In this document: positions 7,171 to 11,255 of the stretch, one piece after another
Layout: every line of letters starts with the position of its first letter
Position numbering within the stretch: the first letter of the stretch is position 1
From: Chitinophagaceae bacterium
GTDB taxonomy: Bacteria; Bacteroidota; Bacteroidia; Chitinophagales; Chitinophagaceae
Length of the DNA: 11,255 bases
Assembly (NCBI GenBank): GCA_003455235.1
Contig: DMRT01000180.1
Coordinates: 1 to 11,255, forward strand
Reading direction: 5' to 3'
Program-made: the position numbers and the translations under genes
The notes under the pieces: model-generated
Database searches by the model: none
What the model was told of the DNA's origin: nothing
The model's input: only the letters and a program-made list of their open reading frames with translations

Positions 7171-8508
7171 ATGAAGAAACTCCTTCTTACGGTACGGAAA
7201 AATTATTTTGACAATACCGTGGAATTCTCCAAACTCAGCAAAACATTTTTGTTATGGGCCATCAGCCTGGCGCTGGTGTATATCACCAATGTTTATCTCA
7301 CAAAAGTAACGGGATTGGAGGTATATGGCAAATACACCGTCTTCATCAGCTGGGTGTCGCTGGGCAGCATGATCCTCACGTTTGGATGGGATGGCTATCT
7401 CATTCAGAAATTACCGCAGTTATTGGGCAGTGAGAAGGGAAAAGCAGGAGGGAGGTATCTTGTGGAAAAAGCCCTGCTCACTTTTTTATTGCTGTATATT
7501 TTACTCGGTATATTACTGGTAGCAGGCACATTTTATAAAAAAGATCTCCTGGGTTTCCTGGAAGCTGACCAGCTTTATCTTTATCTTACCCTGTTGCTGC
7601 TGTTCTCGCTGCTGGCCCTCATCAAGGCATTCCTGAAGATATTCCACATCGTTACACAGGTGCAGTGGTTCGAGGATGTGCTGAAACCACTGCTGCTGTT
7701 TGGGGTGATCATATATTACTATTACAGCAAAGCATCACTTTCACTGAGTGAACTGTATTTAATCAACTGCCTTGTCTTTGGCGGGCTACTGCTGGCGCTT
7801 CTTGTAATGACTGTACGGGTTTATAAAAAAGAACTTGTTTCCCCGGAACAGCGTTATGTGGCGGAGAAGTGGATGAAGAAATGCTTTTACTTCATGTGCA
7901 TCTATCTTGGGTACAGCATCTTTTCGCGGATGGAATTATTGTTCCTGGGTTATTTCGGCAGGAATGCCGATGCGGCAAAATTCCAGATCCTGCTTCGGAT
8001 ATCTGATATCGTACTGATTCCGGACTTCCTGTTCAACTACTTTCTTCCGCAAAAATTCTCGTATGCATTTGCCAACGGGCAGGCGGATGAATCAAAGGCC
8101 TTGTTCCGCAATTCATCAAAAACGATACTGCTGCTTCAGCTGCTTTGCCTGGCCGGGGTTCTGTCAATCGGGTATTTTTACCTGCAGAGTTTTGGCATTG
8201 CGTCTGGAGAAATGTATAGGCTGCTTGCCATCATGTGTACGGCGCCCCTGTTCTATTCCCTGTTCGGGAGTTCTAACCTGGTATTAAAAACATCCGGCAA
8301 CGAGCGGTATTCATTCTATGCGTTGCTTGTGGTGTTGGTTCTTGAAGCAGCAGCCAATTATATTTTCATCCCGGGGTACGGGCTTCCTGCGGCGGTATAC
8401 ATATCCTGGTTGAGTATACTGCTTTATACATTCTTACTCGCTGTCTTTCTTCATAAGCAACTGGGCTTTACTAATTCTGTCACCCGCCATCTGTTTGGTG
8501 GAAAATAA
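7171..8508 (+). CDS. Polysaccharide/oligosaccharide flippase-like membrane protein (Wzx/MATE-type)
   Basis: The 445-residue product is hydrophobic throughout, with about 12-14 potential membrane segments, as in the polysaccharide-transport branch of the MOP superfamily. The opening region FSKLSKTFLLWAISLALVYITN (19-40) followed by a GLEVYGKYTVFISWVSLGS stretch (48-66) is the typical start of O-antigen or lipid-linked oligosaccharide flippases, where VYGKY parallels the common 'eyG.y' motif. It would move an undecaprenyl-linked glycan across the inner membrane. The pairing with a family 9 glycosyltransferase and a nearby FkbM methyltransferase supports a surface-glycan role. It is transcribed divergently from the glycosyltransferase across a 27-nt gap, which holds only a weak TAATTTTA box (7144-7151). 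No polymerase or other glycan genes are in view, so the exact substrate is open. Confidence 0.82.
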   Translation: MKKLLLTVRKNYFDNTVEFSKLSKTFLLWAISLALVYITNVYLTKVTGLEVYGKYTVFISWVSLGSMILTFGWDGYLIQKLPQLLGSEKGKAGGRYLVEKALLTFLLLYILLGILLVAGTFYKKDLLGFLEADQLYLYLTLLLLFSLLALIKAFLKIFHIVTQVQWFEDVLKPLLLFGVIIYYYYSKASLSLSELYLINCLVFGGLLLALLVMTVRVYKKELVSPEQRYVAEKWMKKCFYFMCIYLGYSIFSRMELLFLGYFGRNADAAKFQILLRISDIVLIPDFLFNYFLPQKFSYAFANGQADESKALFRNSSKTILLLQLLCLAGVLSIGYFYLQSFGIASGEMYRLLAIMCTAPLFYSLFGSSNLVLKTSGNERYSFYALLVVLVLEAAANYIFIPGYGLPAAVYISWLSILLYTFLLAVFLHKQLGFTNSVTRHLFGGK

Positions 8509-8516
8509 AGTGCCGT

Positions 8517-9317
8517 TCAGGAAAAAACCGGAGCCCTGGCAATGATCTCAAGATGCGGCATCGGCAAGCCGGCAAGTATTTCCCTGAATGAGGCGAGCGG
8601 CCTGAATTTATCCAGCATCAGCCTTTCTTTCACTGCGTAGTTAAACAGTAGGCGGGGGTTGTTTGCATGGATCATTTCCATACAGTCGATGGCATCCTGC
8701 CTGAACTCGGGTAACAGCACTTCAAAGGAGATACAGTTTATGGCATGTGACAATCCTTTCAGCACATTCTTTTCATTTCCTTCTACATCAATCTTTATAA
8801 AATCCGGCACCCCGTGTTTCTGAATAAGCTCATCAAGTGTTTTTGCAGGAACGTTGATGGAAGTTCCCGAGAATTTAATGGGTTCTGCCCATCGGTCACG
8901 GTTCTCTTCTTCCAGGATCCTTTTCCATTCGGGGTTTATACTATTCAATGCAGAGCCCGGCTTTTCAATATAGAGTTCACATTCCCCGGCTTTATCGGTT
9001 ACGGCAACGGGTTCAATAAATACAGTCCTGCTTCTGTGAAACCTCGCATTTAATATTTGCAGATTTGTTGGATCGGGTTCAACAGCAACCACTTTGCCGG
9101 CCAGTTCCCGGAAAACAATTGTCTTATGCCCGTCGTTGGCGCCGATATCGAAAATGAGTTTGCAGTCCGGAAGAAAGGATCTGTAAAACCCGGATTCTTT
9201 TTCTGCCTGTTTTTTTAATTCCGGCCTGAACAGGTACAGATAGATGCTTCCCGCAAATGAGTATTTGATGCGTTGCAGCATTCCTGTTCTGTGTAATATG
9301 GATCGTACCGTGTTCAT
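8517..9317 (-). CDS. FkbM family methyltransferase
   Basis: The 266-residue protein is a class I SAM-dependent methyltransferase of the FkbM family. Motif I, which binds SAM, is FDIGANDG at residues 56-63. The acidic loop follows at VVAVEPDP (76-83). TLDELI (160-165) and DFIKIDVEGNEKNVLKGL (172-189) are the FkbM hallmarks. The family methylates hydroxyl groups, often on sugars or other secondary products, so methylation of a surface glycan fits the neighbouring glycosyltransferase and flippase, but the substrate is inferred. Its ATG overlaps the TGA of the upstream MFS transporter gene by 4 nt (ATGA), so the two are translationally coupled on the minus strand. Its stop lies 8 nt from the flippase stop on the opposite strand. 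Confidence 0.9.
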   Translation of the reverse strand: MNTVRSILHRTGMLQRIKYSFAGSIYLYLFRPELKKQAEKESGFYRSFLPDCKLIFDIGANDGHKTIVFRELAGKVVAVEPDPTNLQILNARFHRSRTVFIEPVAVTDKAGECELYIEKPGSALNSINPEWKRILEEENRDRWAEPIKFSGTSINVPAKTLDELIQKHGVPDFIKIDVEGNEKNVLKGLSHAINCISFEVLLPEFRQDAIDCMEMIHANNPRLLFNYAVKERLMLDKFRPLASFREILAGLPMPHLEIIARAPVFS

Positions 9318-10507
9318 GACTGTTGCCCGGCGTTGGATTGTTTACGTCCTGAAAACATAAAGAATAAACCGGTCACAGGCCCTATGGCCAGAAACATAAA
9401 AATGACGGATTGGTTTAATACTGTTGCAAGATAATTCATCAACTCGATGCTTGCGATGGTAATGGAAAACCCGATACAGGTTACTGTAGTCAGCGCCGTA
9501 CCTTTTATCTCCGGGATGGCATTTAAAGCCACCAGGGTGGAGAACAGGGGCGAATCGGCGATCACCACCAATCCCCAGAAAATCAAAAAAGCAAGAAAGA
9601 TAACAACGGGAAATTGAAATGCAATCGGGGATACCAGGCAGCAGCAGCCCGAAAGCAATAAAGCGCTGGAAGCAATTTTTTTCGCACCGGATTTTACCGA
9701 CAGGTAACCACCGGCTACACAGGCCAGTCCGCCCAATGCAATGATCCAGAACGACCAGGATGAAACTGGCAGCCCGGTGCCTGGATGAAGATTTTTATAC
9801 GTGACGATCATTACCGGAACAAAGGCCCAGAAAGTATATAGCTCCCACATATGCCCGAAATAACCCATGGCGGCTGACCGGAATTCCGGATTTCTAAAAA
9901 CACGGAACAGGGCATTGAGCTGAAGTGCCTGGGCTCTTTTTTGATACCGGCCTTCAGGAACAAATAATTTCATCAGCAGGCCGCCGCATACCGAAAGTAA
10001 AGCAGTAAGTATCAACACTGTTTTCCAGGATAAAGAGGTGGTGAGGCTTTTTAATAAATGAGGGAATGCCGTTCCAACCACCAGTGCTCCTACTAAGAAT
10101 CCCAACGCCCTGCCCAATCCTTTTTCAAAGTGATCGGAGGCGATCTTCATGCCCACCGGGTAAATGCCGGCTAAAAAGAAACCGGTCAGAAAACGGAATA
10201 CCATCAGGCTGCTGATACTTTGTTCACCGGTCAGCATTCCCAGGTTGGAAACTGCGCCCAGCAAAGCGCTTACAAGAAATACCGAAGAAGCTTTGAACCG
10301 GTCGGCAATCAGGAAGAAAGCATACACAAAGGTTCCGGTGATGAACCCCGATTGTACGGCTGACGTGATATGTCCCAATGCAGGCCGGTCGAGATTGAAT
10401 TCAATGGCCAGGTCGGGAATGATGGCATTGCCGGCAAACCAAAGTGAGGTGCACAGGAACTGGGCGATCACAATCACCGGTAAAACCATTTTCGTATTGT
10501 TGTTCAT
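9314..10507 (-). CDS. MFS transporter
   Basis: This 397-residue protein has about 12 hydrophobic segments in two halves, standard for the major facilitator superfamily. ADRFKASSVF (68-77) sits in the loop after segment 2, where the MFS motif A (D-R-x-G-R-R) belongs, in a degenerate form. RFLTGFFLAGIYPVGM at 105-120, followed by the FEKGLGRALGF stretch (127-137), is the usual segment 4 to 5 region with a charged loop. It is probably a secondary transporter driven by proton motive force; direction and substrate are unknown. It is the first gene of a two-gene minus-strand unit with the FkbM methyltransferase, joined by a 4-nt ATGA overlap. Upstream (10508-10557) there is only a weak -7-like TAATTTTA on the minus strand. 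Coupling suggests a shared pathway but does not prove it. Confidence 0.88.
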   Translation of the reverse strand: MNNNTKMVLPVIVIAQFLCTSLWFAGNAIIPDLAIEFNLDRPALGHITSAVQSGFITGTFVYAFFLIADRFKASSVFLVSALLGAVSNLGMLTGEQSISSLMVFRFLTGFFLAGIYPVGMKIASDHFEKGLGRALGFLVGALVVGTAFPHLLKSLTTSLSWKTVLILTALLSVCGGLLMKLFVPEGRYQKRAQALQLNALFRVFRNPEFRSAAMGYFGHMWELYTFWAFVPVMIVTYKNLHPGTGLPVSSWSFWIIALGGLACVAGGYLSVKSGAKKIASSALLLSGCCCLVSPIAFQFPVVIFLAFLIFWGLVVIADSPLFSTLVALNAIPEIKGTALTTVTCIGFSITIASIELMNYLATVLNQSVIFMFLAIGPVTGLFFMFSGRKQSNAGQQS

Positions 10508-10557
10508 TGGCAGTTGTTCCGTTCCTGTTGATGTTTAAAATTAGCCTTTATTCTTTC

Positions 10558-10609
10558 AACCACATAGGAACATAGAAAACATAGATGTAACCTATGTGCC
10601 TATGTGGTT
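10558..10609. repeat. Imperfect inverted repeat made of CATAG units, possible dispersed repeat or terminator
   Basis: The 18-nt left arm (10558-10575) begins AACCACATAGG and pairs with the right arm (10592-10609) ending CCTATGTGGTT, with one A-G mismatch (10569/10598). The loop is 16 nt. ACATAG recurs three times on the left (10563-10568, 10570-10575 and, in the loop, 10579-10584), and CTATGT occurs twice in the right arm. It lies 4 nt past the 3' end of the LD-carboxypeptidase gene and before the start of the divergently oriented control region of the MFS gene, so it may end the carboxypeptidase transcript. Similar CATAG-rich hairpins are, to my recollection, common between genes in Bacteroidota. 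Whether it is dispersed in this genome cannot be seen here. Confidence 0.75.
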
Positions 10610-10613
10610 CAAT

Positions 10614-11255
10614 TTATTTTTCAACCAGGGAAACTCCTTTTTTTGTAACGGATAATTGATACGGCACACCCACTTTCAGGGCATAGTTTTCCTTGCCATG
10701 GCTCACGGGAAAGCCAAAGCATACGGGGTAACGGTACCCGGCCACGATCTCCCGGATCACTTCATATACTTTTTTGCCGAAGGGGCGTTCGGTGTCTTTC
10801 ATGTCGGTAAATCCGCCGATGACGAGCCCGGCCAGTTTATCCAGCTTGCCGCTCCGTTTTAATTGGTACATCATGCGGTCGATGTTGTAGGTGTATTCGC
10901 CGATGTCTTCGAGGAAAAGAATTTTATTGGCTGTCTGAATATCCGAAGCCGTACCGGTAAGATGGGTGAGCAGGGAAAGATTGCCGCCCACCAGTTCAGC
11001 TGTTGCAGTTCCGGGCCGGTTGTACGCATGCGCTTTGCAACGGTATGTTGCTTTTTTACCCGTTACGGCATCTTTGAATGCCCGGATGAATTGATTTTCG
11101 CCTTCGTTAAAGGCAGATGCCATGGGGGCATGCAGCGAAGCGGTCTTCAGCCTGGTTACCAGGTGGGCATGCAATACGGTAACATCGCTGAAGCCGATGA
11201 TCCATTTGGGATGGTTCTTCAGTTTGCGGAAATCGATCTTATCAATGATACGCAC
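10614..11255 (-). CDS. LD-carboxypeptidase (peptidase S66 family), 5' end beyond window
   Basis: About 213 C-terminal codons are present, and the gene runs off the right edge. The first codon in the window is a GTG inside the gene, since the RIIDKIDF stretch normally follows the conserved RGGYG motif. Family features are IIGFSDVTVLH (19-29 of this fragment, the probable serine nucleophile at Ser23), GGNLSLL (90-96), FLEDIGEYTYNIDRM (114-128, probable catalytic Glu116) and FGFPVSHGKEN (180-190, probable catalytic His186). S66 enzymes remove the terminal D-alanine from tetrapeptides of murein, usually in the cytoplasm during wall recycling. Some members act on other substrates such as microcin C. 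A CATAG inverted repeat follows 4 nt after the stop codon. Confidence 0.9.
   Translation of the reverse strand: MRIIDKIDFRKLKNHPKWIIGFSDVTVLHAHLVTRLKTASLHAPMASAFNEGENQFIRAFKDAVTGKKATYRCKAHAYNRPGTATAELVGGNLSLLTHLTGTASDIQTANKILFLEDIGEYTYNIDRMMYQLKRSGKLDKLAGLVIGGFTDMKDTERPFGKKVYEVIREIVAGYRYPVCFGFPVSHGKENYALKVGVPYQLSVTKKGVSLVEK

Noticed and set aside
10164..10538. 124-residue plus-strand reading frame antisense to the MFS transporter
   Set aside because: It lies opposite a well-supported MFS gene and its product shows no recognisable family.
11253..11255. GTG at the right edge as the true start of the LD-carboxypeptidase
   Set aside because: The conserved N-terminal region including RGGYG is missing, so the gene continues beyond the window.
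1..11255. CRISPR array, prophage, transposon or anti-phage defence system
   Set aside because: No spaced direct repeats, transposase, integrase or known defence domain was recognised on either strand.

Overview
The window looks like a chromosomal stretch from a Bacteroidota bacterium, most likely Chitinophagaceae-like. Supporting signs are an outer-membrane beta-barrel receptor of the Bacteroidota type, a zinc-free type B ribosomal protein L31, a Bacteroidota-style GlmU-like protein, TAnnTTTG promoter boxes, and start codons without clear Shine-Dalgarno sequences. The family-level guess rests on protein style only; no rRNA or other marker is present. I found no tRNA, rRNA, CRISPR array, transposase or phage gene.

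Left part (1-2760): the 3' portion of an outer-membrane beta-barrel (TonB-dependent-receptor-like) gene enters from the left edge. An in-frame TGA at 283-285 interrupts it. A rho-independent terminator follows, with a promoter box at its 3' edge for a YajQ-family protein. Next comes a separately promoted gene for ribosomal protein L31 type B, which has a small palindrome in its leader and its own strong terminator.

Middle (2774-6112): a GlmU-like sugar nucleotidyltransferase/acyltransferase-fold protein is followed 12 nt later by triosephosphate isomerase. After a 32-nt gap come two poorly characterised membrane proteins. The first is a single-span protein with an extracytoplasmic domain. The second is polytopic, apparently starts at a non-ATG codon and overlaps the end of the first. 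All four are on the + strand and could be one transcription unit.

Right part (6115-10507): a cell-surface-glycan-flavoured set on alternating strands. It holds a family 9 glycosyltransferase (-), a Wzx/MATE-like polysaccharide flippase (+), and an FkbM-family methyltransferase (-) whose start overlaps the stop of an MFS transporter (-) by 4 nt. The spacing is very tight: 2 nt, 27 nt and 8 nt between successive alternating genes.

Right edge (10558-11255): a long imperfect inverted repeat built from CATAG units lies just past the 3' end of a partial LD-carboxypeptidase (peptidase S66) gene, which runs off the window.

Most of the window is ordinary housekeeping and envelope biosynthesis. I did not find a convincing new biological system. 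The points most worth checking are the nonsense codon in the receptor, the overlapping membrane-protein pair, the L31 leader and the CATAG inverted repeat.
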